The notes under the pieces: generated by a model
The model's database searches: none
Seen by the model: only the letters and a program-made list of their open reading frames with translations
What the model was told of the DNA's origin: nothing
Translations under genes and position numbers: made by a program
Shown here: positions 46,653 to 56,372 of the stretch, one piece after another
How positions within the stretch are numbered: position 1 is the stretch's first letter
Layout: each line of letters opens with the position of its first letter
Origin: Bradyrhizobium sp. 1(2017)
GTDB taxonomy: Bacteria; Pseudomonadota; Alphaproteobacteria; Rhizobiales; Xanthobacteraceae
Reading direction: 5' to 3'
DNA length: 64,000 nucleotides
NCBI RefSeq assembly: GCF_011602485.2
Contig: NZ_CP050022.2
Location: forward strand, 5,538,001 to 5,602,000

Positions 46653-47603
46653 ATGATGCCCGATCGAGTACTCGTGACCGGAGCGAATGGTTTCATCGGG
46701 CGTCATGTGACACTCGCACTAGGGCGTGAAGGATTGTCGGTCCGTCGCGCTGTCCTTCGCTCCGACTGCATAGACAATGAAGTGGTGGTCGGACCCATCG
46801 GGCCCAATACGGATTGGTCAGCTGCACTTGAGGGCATCGATTGCGTTGTGCATCTCGCCGCCCGCGTGCATCATAAACATGAGGAGTATGCAGTTCAACT
46901 TTACCGCGATGTCAACGTTGCCGGCACACTCCACCTGGCGGATTGCGCCGCAAGGGCAGGAGTGCACCACTTCATCTTCGTAAGCTCAGTTCTTGTGCAT
47001 GGCCGCACGAGTGATGGCCGGGCGCCTTTCAGCGAGGATGATCTTCTCACACCAACAGGTCTCTACGGCAAGTCGAAGGCGACGGCTGAGGCTGGGCTGA
47101 GCATGCTGGCGCGCGAAAGCACCATGAATATCTCGGTGATTAGGCCACCGCTCGTTTATGGTGCTGGCGCGAAGGGCAACTTTGCACTTTTGAAGCAAGC
47201 GGTCAATTTGGGGCTGCCATTGCCCTTTGGAGCTATCCGCAATCGTCGCGCCTTCCTCGCTGTGCAAAATCTCTCGTCGTTCATCGTGTGCCGGCTCACC
47301 CATTTGCATCTAGAGAGCAGCTTCGAAATCTTTCTCGTGGCCGACCAGGAGCAGGTCTCGACCCCCGTATTCATTGAGCGCCTAGCAATGGCGGCCGGCA
47401 AGAAACCGCGATTGTTCAACGTATCGCCGGAACTCCTGAGTGCGTTCTTTCGAGTGGTCGGCCAGCAACGTTTGCACGACAGCCTGATCGGCTCGCTTCA
47501 ACTTGACATATCGAGGGCAATCGCCACGGGATGGCGACCGCAAGTAGGGCTGGACGAAGGACTGCGGCTCGCATTGTCACCTGATCAGCAGCAAAATAAC
47601 TGA
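46653..47603 (+). CDS. NAD-dependent epimerase/dehydratase (UDP-hexose 4-epimerase-like)
   Basis: 316 residues. The NAD motif VTGANGFIGRHV opens the extended SDR fold; HLAARVHH follows and FVSSVLVHG with YGKSKATAE gives the serine and YxxxK catalytic pair. The RPPLVYGAGAKGNF stretch is typical of the WbpV/GalE-like subgroup that makes N-acetyl-fucosamine or quinovosamine precursors in O-antigen loci. ATG 46653 (or 46656) is chosen because the fold begins there; upstream codons are not family-like. It stands alone on the plus strand. Confidence 0.8.
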   Translation: MMPDRVLVTGANGFIGRHVTLALGREGLSVRRAVLRSDCIDNEVVVGPIGPNTDWSAALEGIDCVVHLAARVHHKHEEYAVQLYRDVNVAGTLHLADCAARAGVHHFIFVSSVLVHGRTSDGRAPFSEDDLLTPTGLYGKSKATAEAGLSMLARESTMNISVIRPPLVYGAGAKGNFALLKQAVNLGLPLPFGAIRNRRAFLAVQNLSSFIVCRLTHLHLESSFEIFLVADQEQVSTPVFIERLAMAAGKKPRLFNVSPELLSAFFRVVGQQRLHDSLIGSLQLDISRAIATGWRPQVGLDEGLRLALSPDQQQNN

Positions 47604-47915
47604 ACTGCCTCTCCAAATTGGCTCCTTCGACAATCTGGCATTTCCTAAATAGATTGCATCAATCTCGGAGCAATGATGCAGAGACTCGAGAGAGTGAGTT
47701 CACGGTGAGTTGCTCGTTCGTATTGAGCCGAGTATTAATTCGAACCGACAGGAAGTGGCTTTAAGAAGACTCCCCATTCGGCGGGCTTGCGCCAACCCCC
47801 GGTTTAGGTCCTGACATTCGAGGCACTTAGCAAGACAGTTGACGCCCGCGAGAAGAGCTAGGATCAAGAGGTACAGGAATTTGAACCTGATCCTGCATAC
47901 AGTTTTGCCCGCCCG
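47604..47915. other. Gap between convergent genes
   Basis: Three hundred bases with no supported gene or clear terminator. Confidence 0.4.
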
Positions 47916-50123
47916 TCACCGCATTAATTCTTCCAACCGTTGCCCGACAAGAAATTTCGCCGCGACTTCTCGCCGAACTCCTATGATTTGTCTGATTGGC
48001 GTTGGAAAAACAAAGCGAAAACGCGGATCGGGCGTCAGTGCAAGAGTGATCTGCGACGCACCTGCCTGGAAGTCGGTTGTTACCGCCAACGCGCTATCTC
48101 CCATTGGGCGAGGATCAACAAGCACGGAGCCGAGCTGAATGCGCTGAACCCGCTTGGTTATCGACCTTCCAGCAAGAACGACGAGATATTTTCCGGACTG
48201 CGGCGCGACAAATGGAATCGTCAGAAAGGGGGCGGTGTAGGACGCTGCGCCAAAATGAAGCCGGTCCGGATCCGGCTTGGCCAAGCTTTGCCAAAGCATG
48301 CCGCCGTCCGCGTCATGAATGGGCGTCATGCCAAGAGTCCTAGCGCACTCAGCGAGGTAGCTATCTTGCGAACCACGGAAGGATGCAAGCAAATTGATCT
48401 TATAGAGTGAGAGGACGTCTAACCCGGGATTGGCAAGGATCAGGTCGGGCGCGATCTCCTTTGGAGTTTTGTCGCACAACCGCAGCGACGTATGCGCATC
48501 GATATGTTGATAGGCAGGGAAAAGGCTGCAGAACACTGCGACTCGATCCGCATATAGATCACTCCACATGATGTATCGCGGATCAGGGATAAAGCTTGGA
48601 GATCGTGAAACAGCGAGAAGCAAGCCGTTTCTGTAGGCTTGCTGTGGATACTCGTATTCCGGCGGCACGAGCAACCGGCTCCCTTTCGTCAATTCCGCCG
48701 TTTGAGTTCGAAGACTGTCCAGCAACGCGGAAGCTCCCTCCGGCAACGGAATTGCGCGACCAATATACGTGAAGGCGCCGACTGACTTGCCAACCAGATC
48801 GGGCAATGTGCCCGCTGTCGCCCACAGATTGCGGAGCACGCCCAGCATGAGAAGAGGCATCACCGCGAAGATTGCGATCCTGCGGCTGCCCGAGGGTGGA
48901 ATCATCAGAATGAAACCCGAGACGACCGCAAATGGGAGAATGGCGTTAGTCAGAAAACGGTATTCATGGTTCTGAAACCCGAAGATCTTGCCGTAACCCA
49001 TTCCGATCGAAACGATCAACATTGCGGCAATCCAGATCAAGGCATCGGAGCGCTTGAGCAGTGGCGCGTTCAGGAAAACCAGCAGAGCACAAAGGATGTA
49101 GGCTAGATAAAACAGAACGAACTCGGTTTTGGGCAGAGGCGAATCGTAGGACTGAAATGCACTGCCCTGCAACCCGAGCTGCCATATCTGAAGCAGATAG
49201 GGCGACGCAACAGCCAGGGCCGCAAGACCATAAACGGCGGCAAAGCGCAGACTTCTGAAATCCGTCAGCGAGATGATGAAGGAGAAGAACCAATAAACCG
49301 CGAAATTGACCATCGATACGCCGGTCCTCCGGCTCACGAGGGCAATAGCTGTTGTAAGCACCAGGATTGCCGCAACTCTCAAAAGAGCATCGATCGGTCG
49401 TCCTTCTCGGATACGGGCTGCAATCGTATCGAAAACCACATAGACACTTGCCGTCGTCGCAACCTGCAGAAACGTCAGCGTGTGGGCCAGACAACAGACG
49501 CCAAGCAGCGCTCCTGCGAACAAGGTTAGCAACACTCCGCCTTGCCGTCTCGCACGGTATAGCGTTGCAAGCGAAGGAAGAAACAATCCCCAACCGAAAC
49601 CTTGCGAAGACGCAATGCCGATCGCCTGCGCTGGCGGTATCAACGTTTGGGTGGGCGAGCGCAGCCCGGAGAGCGGTTCGACCAAAGTATAGAGATAGTG
49701 AACGAACGGGGTCTCGGCCGACGCAAGCGCAAGAACGGCCGAGAGCAACGCCGCTCCCCGCCCCCCCCCGACTGCGCGGACGGAGAAGTAAGTGCCGAGA
49801 AAGAGGAATGCGATCAGAAACGGAACGTAGATCAGGACCTGAGCTGAATAGGCTGGGAGGCCGGTTGTCCACGCAAGTAGATTTATCAGCCAGTCGGAAA
49901 GAAAGTTATAGAAGGTTGGGAACTCGCCGGAATAGGCGTCCGTCACAAGGGCGATGCCATGAAAACGGCCATAAAGAGAGAGCGAAACCGACTCGGTCTG
50001 GCCCACGGTATCTACTTGTCCGTGCCACAGATCCAAGAACTGACGACCGGCAAAAACGCCGATGAAGATAATCAGGCAAACTAGAACCAGGGCGGGATAA
50101 TGATTGGCGCGATTGGCTTGCAT
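47916..50123 (-). CDS. Large polytopic membrane protein (paralogue of the gene at the window end)
   Basis: 735 residues with roughly a dozen membrane helices over residues 10-440 and a soluble C-terminal 290. The first 45 residues (LVCLIIFIGVFAGRQFLDLW then HGQVDT) match the start of the gene at 63860 closely, so they are paralogues. The layout, helices then a periplasmic-type domain, is that of GT-C glycosyltransferases and of proteins that assemble or modify polysaccharide outside the membrane. No named family was recognised. It is the last gene on this strand, 253 bases after the carbamoyltransferase. Confidence 0.7.
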   Translation of the reverse strand: MQANRANHYPALVLVCLIIFIGVFAGRQFLDLWHGQVDTVGQTESVSLSLYGRFHGIALVTDAYSGEFPTFYNFLSDWLINLLAWTTGLPAYSAQVLIYVPFLIAFLFLGTYFSVRAVGGGRGAALLSAVLALASAETPFVHYLYTLVEPLSGLRSPTQTLIPPAQAIGIASSQGFGWGLFLPSLATLYRARRQGGVLLTLFAGALLGVCCLAHTLTFLQVATTASVYVVFDTIAARIREGRPIDALLRVAAILVLTTAIALVSRRTGVSMVNFAVYWFFSFIISLTDFRSLRFAAVYGLAALAVASPYLLQIWQLGLQGSAFQSYDSPLPKTEFVLFYLAYILCALLVFLNAPLLKRSDALIWIAAMLIVSIGMGYGKIFGFQNHEYRFLTNAILPFAVVSGFILMIPPSGSRRIAIFAVMPLLMLGVLRNLWATAGTLPDLVGKSVGAFTYIGRAIPLPEGASALLDSLRTQTAELTKGSRLLVPPEYEYPQQAYRNGLLLAVSRSPSFIPDPRYIMWSDLYADRVAVFCSLFPAYQHIDAHTSLRLCDKTPKEIAPDLILANPGLDVLSLYKINLLASFRGSQDSYLAECARTLGMTPIHDADGGMLWQSLAKPDPDRLHFGAASYTAPFLTIPFVAPQSGKYLVVLAGRSITKRVQRIQLGSVLVDPRPMGDSALAVTTDFQAGASQITLALTPDPRFRFVFPTPIRQIIGVRREVAAKFLVGQRLEELMR

Positions 50124-50376
50124 GCGCGCAATTTGCCCGTCTATGATTCTCCAGTAAACAAGGGATTTTGATCATCCACTCCCACCATCTCGACTGTGCG
50201 AAGAATCCGATGGGTACAAGCCAGTTCGTGGCAGCAGGCGGATCAACGCGCTTCTTTTCGCCTCAGCGCAACTGGACGAGCGCGTTGTTCGAGTGCACGT
50301 CATGACACCTCGGTTGCGCCGATCTCAGCGAACTACGTCATTGGGTCGGCTAGCTGGAATTGGAGATATCCGCTCC

Positions 50377-52011
50377 TTATGATTTCGACAGCCGATAAGG
50401 CCCGAGATACAGCACGTCCAGACCGGAGCAAAAATAGGTATGCAGAGCTTCCAGCGGTGCATTCACCGTTGGCTGCTCGTTGATGTTGAGGCTCGTGTTG
50501 ATCAGCATGGGTAGCGACGTTGATTTTGCGAACTCGCCGAGCAGGCGGCCGTAAAGCGGATTGGTATCGACGTGGACGCTCTGGATGCGTGCGGTTTTGT
50601 CGACGTGAACGACCGCGGGTATCTTGTCGGCGACCTTCTCGTTGACCGGAAAGGTCACGACCATGAAGGGCGCATCGAACGTCTCCTCGAAATATTCGGC
50701 TTGCCGTTCGTACAGTACCGACGGGCAAAACGGACGGAACTCCTCACGATACTTGATTGTGAGATTGATGCGATCCTTCATGCTGGCATGGCGCGGATCA
50801 GCGAGGATCGAGCGATTTCCGAGCGCGCGCGGTCCGTACTCCATCCGCCCCTGGAACCAGCCGACCGTCTTCTGTTCAGCGAGATCCGTCACGCAGCTCG
50901 AGACAGGATCCTCCAACAGCTCGAAACGCGCACCGATCTTGCCGAGGGTCTCGCGAATAACGTCGTTGGAATATTCAGGTCCCCAATACGCGTGAGATAG
51001 CGGTGAGATCGCGTGGCCGGCCTCAGCACACTTCATCATCGCGGCGCCCAATGCTACGCCGGCATCGTGGGGCACCGGCGGAACGTAGAGACGCTTTACG
51101 GACGGCTCCGCTGCGATCTCCATGTTCATCTTGCAGTTCAGCCCGACGCCGCCGGCGATGCAGACATTACCGCAGCCAGTCTCGGCGATCGCTGACCTGA
51201 TCACCTCCGTAGCGACGATCTCGAGCTGCTTCTGGCCGCTGGCTGCGACGTTGGTCATGCGCCGGTCGAGCGGCGCGCCCCGCAGCCGCCGCGGCCCGAG
51301 GATTTCCTCCATCTTCTCGGTGAAGATGCGCTCCTGCCGCGTCGAGAAATCGCTGGTGAAAATGTCCGCATCGCGCCGGCGCTTGTCGAGTTCGGGATCG
51401 AGCTCGTAATTGATGCCGTTCGGGCGCAGCAGCTTGGCGAACTTGTCGAGATATTCAGGGCTGCCATAGGAGGACAAACCCATGACCTTATATTCGTCAT
51501 TGGTCATCTGGTAGCCGAGATACTGCGTCAGCATCCCGTAATAGAGGCCCAGGCTGTTGTGCCGGCCGAACCGCGTCAGCACGCGAAAATCGTTGCCGCG
51601 CGCATGCGCGACAAGTCCGGAGCTGGAATCGCCAGAGAAGTCGAAGCATGCTACTGTCGCCTCCGAAAACCCGGAGCCGTAGAACGAGCTCGCCGCGTGA
51701 CAGAGGTGGTGGTCATAAAGCTCGATCTTCGGGCTATGGCCGAACTGGTACTTGAAATATTCGGTCAGCCGCTGCGCGTAGTTAGTGTAAGTCTTCAGCG
51801 GCGAGCAGATCCAGTCGACGTCGCGCATGGTGATACCGGCCTGCTTGAGGCAGAATCCGATCGCGCCACGCGGCAGCTCGCCCCGCGCGTGCTTGGCCAG
51901 CGTGAAGCGTTCCTCCTCGGCCGCGGCGATCAACTCGCCGTCGCGGAGCAGGACGGCGGCGCCGTCGTGATGGCCGTGCTTGATGCCGGAGCTGATCCCG
52001 ATCACATACAT
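50377..52011 (-). CDS. Carbamoyltransferase, NodU/CmcH family
   Basis: 544 residues. It moves a carbamoyl group from carbamoyl phosphate to a hydroxyl by way of carbamoyl-AMP. HHDGAAVLLRDGELIAAAEE opens the Kae1-like ATP-binding domain, DHHLCHAASSFYGSGF carries the metal-binding histidines, and the YrdC-like C-terminal domain starts near VGWFQGRMEYGPRALGNRSI. In NodU the acceptor is a Nod factor sugar; inside this locus it is likely a sugar of the surface polysaccharide. No nod genes are nearby. It is 164 bases after the previous gene on this strand. Confidence 0.9.
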   Translation of the reverse strand: MYVIGISSGIKHGHHDGAAVLLRDGELIAAAEEERFTLAKHARGELPRGAIGFCLKQAGITMRDVDWICSPLKTYTNYAQRLTEYFKYQFGHSPKIELYDHHLCHAASSFYGSGFSEATVACFDFSGDSSSGLVAHARGNDFRVLTRFGRHNSLGLYYGMLTQYLGYQMTNDEYKVMGLSSYGSPEYLDKFAKLLRPNGINYELDPELDKRRRDADIFTSDFSTRQERIFTEKMEEILGPRRLRGAPLDRRMTNVAASGQKQLEIVATEVIRSAIAETGCGNVCIAGGVGLNCKMNMEIAAEPSVKRLYVPPVPHDAGVALGAAMMKCAEAGHAISPLSHAYWGPEYSNDVIRETLGKIGARFELLEDPVSSCVTDLAEQKTVGWFQGRMEYGPRALGNRSILADPRHASMKDRINLTIKYREEFRPFCPSVLYERQAEYFEETFDAPFMVVTFPVNEKVADKIPAVVHVDKTARIQSVHVDTNPLYGRLLGEFAKSTSLPMLINTSLNINEQPTVNAPLEALHTYFCSGLDVLYLGPYRLSKS

Positions 52012-52175
52012 TCGTGCATACCTCCAGTTGGCCTTCTTATATGAACTGAAGGCAATGTAAATCGCGGATCATCGTCGCGGCGCCACGTTCGACGCGCATC
52101 AAATACTTGCGTTGCAACGCTTCAATCGCAACTCCGCCTACACGCCGTCATCGGCAGATGCCAAAATGACCAGCG

Positions 52176-54251
52176 TCACCGAACCGGACAATCGATCCTG
52201 CGCGCGATGGTCGGAGCCTCTAGGACGATGACCGTTGTCAGGTTTGACCTGGCAGCTCTCGCGCAGAGCTGCATGTCTGTCGTCGGGGCAGAGCTTGCAT
52301 CAGGCAGGTAGACGGGAGGAGAATAAAGGCCGCATTTCAGAGCAGATGGAGTGAGCCCCCTTAGCAGCGGGACGCCGATTATCGCCGAGGCAAAAAACGG
52401 GTTGCCGCGGCAATCCACATTAGTGCTCCAGAATGCCGAATTGTCGGGCGGAACGAAAACGGCAGCATGGCGATCCTGCGCCAGTCCTGCGGACAATAGC
52501 GTTTGCTTCGCTTGGCCTCCGGGTGTTCGCTTTACGTCGTCTGCCAACGCTGCACGAGCGGGATTGCCGGGCGCCAGGAGCTCAAGAAGTCCTTGCCATG
52601 TCTTGATGTCCGGGCCGACACTTTCTCCGTTCAGCATGCGCATGCGCGTCCTAAGATCTTCGAACTGGAGTGCAACTTTCTTGAGGCTGTTCCTCTTCTC
52701 GCCGGTGGCCAGCGCAACGAGAACGATAGCCAAAATGAGGATGCCGGGCGTCAAACGGCGTAGGCCATTTTCTCCAAAAATGGCCGGGCCATAGGAGCTC
52801 ACGAACACTATGCAGCCCCACGTCCCTACGTTCACGAAATAGTAGGCGGTGTCGTAGATGTCGAGCAGCAAAGCCGGCACGAGACAACCGATCACAAGGA
52901 TGACAAACGTTTCCGCAATTTTCCTGTCGCGCGCCGAGCCTGATAGCCACACCTTTGCTGCAGCGTATAGCAGCACGAGATGTGCCGCGATGTTCGGCCA
53001 TGCGCCCCGCGGATATTCCACGACGAAGCGGAAAGGGCTGAACCCGCGAGAATATGAGCCTGCATCCGGCGAAAAGATCGCGGCCAGTGGCGCGACGAGG
53101 AGCAGAATTGGCACGGCCAGCGTGATCAGGTTCCGCAGTGTCAAGCCTTGCTGTCGCCAGAGCAAATAGCCGGTAGCGCTCCAAAAAATAACGCCTACGG
53201 AAACTTTCGAGAGCTGGATCAAGATGCCGGTGATGACGAGTGCCGCGATCTGCAAGCTGGGACGCAACCGAAAGTCGTCCGCAGCGATTTCTGCCAGCAA
53301 CGGAAACGCGAGCAAAAGCAGGGTGATAGACAGACAATAAGACTCCGAGACGAGATAGGAGGTCCATCCCCAAAGGTCAGCAGTGACCAAGAGCAGCAGC
53401 GGAACCAACATGACGAATGCGCCATCAACCGATCTCGCTTGCGCTGGCCGCAGCAAGTGGACCGCCAAGGCCATACTGAAAAACAGCATTGGAATGGCAA
53501 CGATCTGAGTGCCGATGTAGTAGGCGTCCAACGTGGGGACACGAAGCCAGATCCCGATACAACCCAGCCATATGTGCGAGAGCACATGGTATTTAATTGG
53601 GGTTAGCCCATCGAGACCGAAGCTGAGAGCGCCATACTTGAGCAGCATGTTGGCGATGGCAGCATGGAAGAAGGTGTCGAGATGCTGAGTACCGATCACG
53701 GCCTGTTCCGGGGTGAGAACGGTCGCATAGCCCTTTGAATTCACCACGAAGAAATAGCCAATGCCGGCGGCGCAGCCGCACATCATGGCCAGCATGAAGC
53801 GGCTGCCCGGCATAACGCGAGCAGCTGCGGCCTCTCGCACCCCGATTGCCACCAGTCCGAACAGCAACGGATAGGCCACAATGTCGGTCGCGGCCCCAAT
53901 CAGCCAGGCTAGACACGGCAGAAAAAACACCGCAAGCGTGAACAGGAGCACCGGAGCATAACCACGACGCCGCTGTTCGACGAATCTGACGGACAGGATG
54001 GTCGCACAGGATATGATCGCGGCAGCCAGCAAGAACGCCTTGACGAAAACGAACCAATGAGGGCCGCCCAACGGCATGCGCACGACGGCGCACATGGCCG
54101 CCGATACCGCCGACATCGTCCAACCGAAGATGGCAGAGAAGTAGATGGGACTCGAGACCAGCGTAACGTGCGACTCGTCTCGGCCAAGCCTCGGGGCGAG
54201 CGCCCCGAACAATCGTTGAGTGATCGGCACGTTCGCGAGCCCATTCCTCAT
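52176..54251 (-). CDS. Large polytopic membrane protein, unknown
   Basis: 691 residues with twelve or more helices through residue 520, then a soluble 170-residue tail. Charged motifs between helices (YHVLSHIWLGCIGIW, TPIKYHVLS) recall GT-C enzymes, but no family is named. It is not obviously alike to the 735-residue protein in sequence though it has the same plan. Its start overlaps the GT2 stop as ATGA, so it belongs to the same transcript and pathway. Confidence 0.65.
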   Translation of the reverse strand: MRNGLANVPITQRLFGALAPRLGRDESHVTLVSSPIYFSAIFGWTMSAVSAAMCAVVRMPLGGPHWFVFVKAFLLAAAIISCATILSVRFVEQRRRGYAPVLLFTLAVFFLPCLAWLIGAATDIVAYPLLFGLVAIGVREAAAARVMPGSRFMLAMMCGCAAGIGYFFVVNSKGYATVLTPEQAVIGTQHLDTFFHAAIANMLLKYGALSFGLDGLTPIKYHVLSHIWLGCIGIWLRVPTLDAYYIGTQIVAIPMLFFSMALAVHLLRPAQARSVDGAFVMLVPLLLLVTADLWGWTSYLVSESYCLSITLLLLAFPLLAEIAADDFRLRPSLQIAALVITGILIQLSKVSVGVIFWSATGYLLWRQQGLTLRNLITLAVPILLLVAPLAAIFSPDAGSYSRGFSPFRFVVEYPRGAWPNIAAHLVLLYAAAKVWLSGSARDRKIAETFVILVIGCLVPALLLDIYDTAYYFVNVGTWGCIVFVSSYGPAIFGENGLRRLTPGILILAIVLVALATGEKRNSLKKVALQFEDLRTRMRMLNGESVGPDIKTWQGLLELLAPGNPARAALADDVKRTPGGQAKQTLLSAGLAQDRHAAVFVPPDNSAFWSTNVDCRGNPFFASAIIGVPLLRGLTPSALKCGLYSPPVYLPDASSAPTTDMQLCARAARSNLTTVIVLEAPTIARRIDCPVR

Positions 54252-55072
54252 CTTTGCCGCGAACGCCAGCCGGCATAGCGCATAAACGCGGCCTTACTGA
54301 GCACCGTCTTGTGAGTTTGCAACCGTTGCAGCGTTCGTTCAGCCCATGACAGCTTGATACCGAACTCGTCGGCCAATGCATTGAACTGTAGCAAGCTCAA
54401 ATGATAGAGCTTGCCGGTCGCATTGCCCCCTGAATATCGATTGTGAATGAGCTGCCGCGGCAGATGAAACAATGAACCGTGCTCGGCGCTCTTGGCCGAA
54501 TGATACACGTCCGCAAGGTAGCTGAAATGGCCAGGATAAGTGATGGCGGCTCCCGCTGACCGGCGGTGTAGCAGCGGAATACCGAAGAGATTCCTGCCCG
54601 ATATAATCGAGGCCTTCAGCGTGGCGGCGGCATCGAAGCGGCCGTCGCGGTCGAAGCGCCGTGTTGCAAGCGTCCTGCCCAGTGCATCGATGTAAAGCAT
54701 GTCGCAATACACCGACACGACGTCAGGCTCATCCATCATCACCTTCAACGCGCTGCTCAGCGCATCGGGCGCGCCGAGACGATCGTCACTGCAAAGAAAC
54801 ATATAATAATCGGCAGTAACCAACTCGCCGAGACGATTGATGTTATTCATCATCCCCTGGTTCTCGCGATTGCGATGAACCAGGAGGCGAGGCTCGGTCG
54901 AGGCTACGTTTGCCAGCCATTCCGAGGTTCCATCGGTGCTTGCGTTGTCGCTGACAATCACCTCGACGTCGACATCCTGCTGCATCAACACGGACGCCAC
55001 GGCGTCAGGCAGGAACCGAATATCGTTATAGACGGGAATATAGACCTGAATTGTCTTATTTGATCCAGCCAT
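54248..55072 (-). CDS. GT2-family glycosyltransferase
   Basis: 274 residues. The GT-A fold is seen in VYIPVYNDIRFLPDAVASVL, VIVSDNASTDGT and the metal site FLCSDDR near residue 96. There are no membrane helices, so it works on the cytoplasmic face, adding a sugar to a lipid-linked acceptor. ATG 55072 begins one base after the stop of the methyltransferase; an upstream extension is not family-like. Confidence 0.88.
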   Translation of the reverse strand: MAGSNKTIQVYIPVYNDIRFLPDAVASVLMQQDVDVEVIVSDNASTDGTSEWLANVASTEPRLLVHRNRENQGMMNNINRLGELVTADYYMFLCSDDRLGAPDALSSALKVMMDEPDVVSVYCDMLYIDALGRTLATRRFDRDGRFDAAATLKASIISGRNLFGIPLLHRRSAGAAITYPGHFSYLADVYHSAKSAEHGSLFHLPRQLIHNRYSGGNATGKLYHLSLLQFNALADEFGIKLSWAERTLQRLQTHKTVLSKAAFMRYAGWRSRQR

Positions 55073-55073
55073 C

Positions 55074-56372
55074 CTAAACGATCTCGAGCTCGGGCACGGC
55101 GAACACGATTTTCGTGCCCTGCTCACGACGTGCCGCAAAGAGTTGCAACAATTCCTCTCGAAGATTCCACGGCAACACCAGCACGAAATCTGGGCGCTCA
55201 CTGTCGAGAATGCTCGGCGCAAAAACCGGCACATGGACACCCGGGATGAGCAAGTCCTGCTTGCTGGGATTGCTGTCAACGGTGAACGGCAGCAGATGTT
55301 TAGTAATGCGCGCGTGATTCAGCAGCGTGGTCGCCTTTGCGGGAGCGCCGAAGCCGGCAACCTTGCGGCCTGAGCGACGCGCGTCGATAAGGAAGCGGCG
55401 CAAATCCTCACCGATGCGATCGATACGATCCCGAAAAGCGGCGGCATTCGAAATTGCCTCAGAGAAAACCGCCTGCTCGCGCAACAACGTCTCGGACAGG
55501 CACTGAGACGGCGCAAAGGACGCCGCCTCGCGGCAGACGTACAAGCGTATCGAACCTCCATGCGTCGGCAGAAATTCGACATCGTAGACGCGAAGACCAT
55601 GCCGCTTGAAAAGCTCAACCGCGGCACGGACCGTATAGTAGCTGTAGTGTTCGTGGTAAAATGAATCGAACTGCGAATTCTTGATCAGCGAAAGAAAGTA
55701 ATGCACTTCGACTGTCAGCACACTCCCGTCCTGCAAGAGCCGCGCGAAGCCCGCAGTGAAGTCGTTCAAGTCAGGAACATGCGCGAACACGTTGTTTGCC
55801 ACCATCAATTTGGGCTTCAGCCCACCGGCCGCGAGCCGCTCAGCGGTTTGTAATCCAAAAAATGCGGTCTCGGTCGGGATGCCCTTCTGGCGTGCTGCGT
55901 TCGCGACGTTTGCCGATGGCTCGACGCCAACAACCTGCATCCCCCGGTTCTTGAAGAAATTCAGTAGATAGCCGTCATTGGAGGCAACTTCCGCGACGAC
56001 ATCTCCCTCCTGCAGGGAAAAGCGTCGAATGGCTTGGTCGGTAAACGCCTCGCAATGGGTCAGCCATGAATCCGAGAAGGACGAGAAATAGGCGTAGTTG
56101 CCGTGAAAGTGCGTATCGGCCGGAAGGTCTTCCGCGAGCTGGACCAATTGGCACGCGTCGCACGCCATGACTCGCAGTGGGTAGAATTTTTCACCCGAAG
56201 CGACGTCCTGCGGACGCAGCAGCGCATTGGAAATCGGCATCGCGCCAAAATCGATGATCTCCTGGCGCAGTTCCGCTCCACAGGAGCGGCAATGGCTAGA
56301 TCGAAGTATGTGCGGGGGCAAGTCGATGCTCAATCTGTTGTTGGCAAAGCTCCAACGGGTCTTTGCCAGCAT
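55074..56372 (-). CDS. Sugar C-methyltransferase, TylC3/NovU-like
   Basis: 432 residues from ATG 56372. A zinc-binding start (CRSCG, then CDACQLVQL) leads into the SAM domain with VVAEVASNDGYLLNFF, the catalytic-type FYHEHYSYYT, and a C-terminal Rossmann-like half with VAGFGAPAKATTLLNH. This three-part plan marks enzymes that add a methyl to C3 or C5 of NDP-4-keto-6-deoxy sugars. It follows rfbG and overlaps it by 77 bases; the start is uncertain, as no ribosome site is clear and TTG 56333 is possible. Likely acts on the CDP-4-keto sugar. Confidence 0.85.
   Translation of the reverse strand: MLAKTRWSFANNRLSIDLPPHILRSSHCRSCGAELRQEIIDFGAMPISNALLRPQDVASGEKFYPLRVMACDACQLVQLAEDLPADTHFHGNYAYFSSFSDSWLTHCEAFTDQAIRRFSLQEGDVVAEVASNDGYLLNFFKNRGMQVVGVEPSANVANAARQKGIPTETAFFGLQTAERLAAGGLKPKLMVANNVFAHVPDLNDFTAGFARLLQDGSVLTVEVHYFLSLIKNSQFDSFYHEHYSYYTVRAAVELFKRHGLRVYDVEFLPTHGGSIRLYVCREAASFAPSQCLSETLLREQAVFSEAISNAAAFRDRIDRIGEDLRRFLIDARRSGRKVAGFGAPAKATTLLNHARITKHLLPFTVDSNPSKQDLLIPGVHVPVFAPSILDSERPDFVLVLPWNLREELLQLFAARREQGTKIVFAVPELEIV

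Noticed and set aside
50377..52011. Nodulation gene nodU within a symbiosis island
   Set aside because: No nodABC, nodD, nif or nod-box sequence nearby; the polysaccharide context explains it better.
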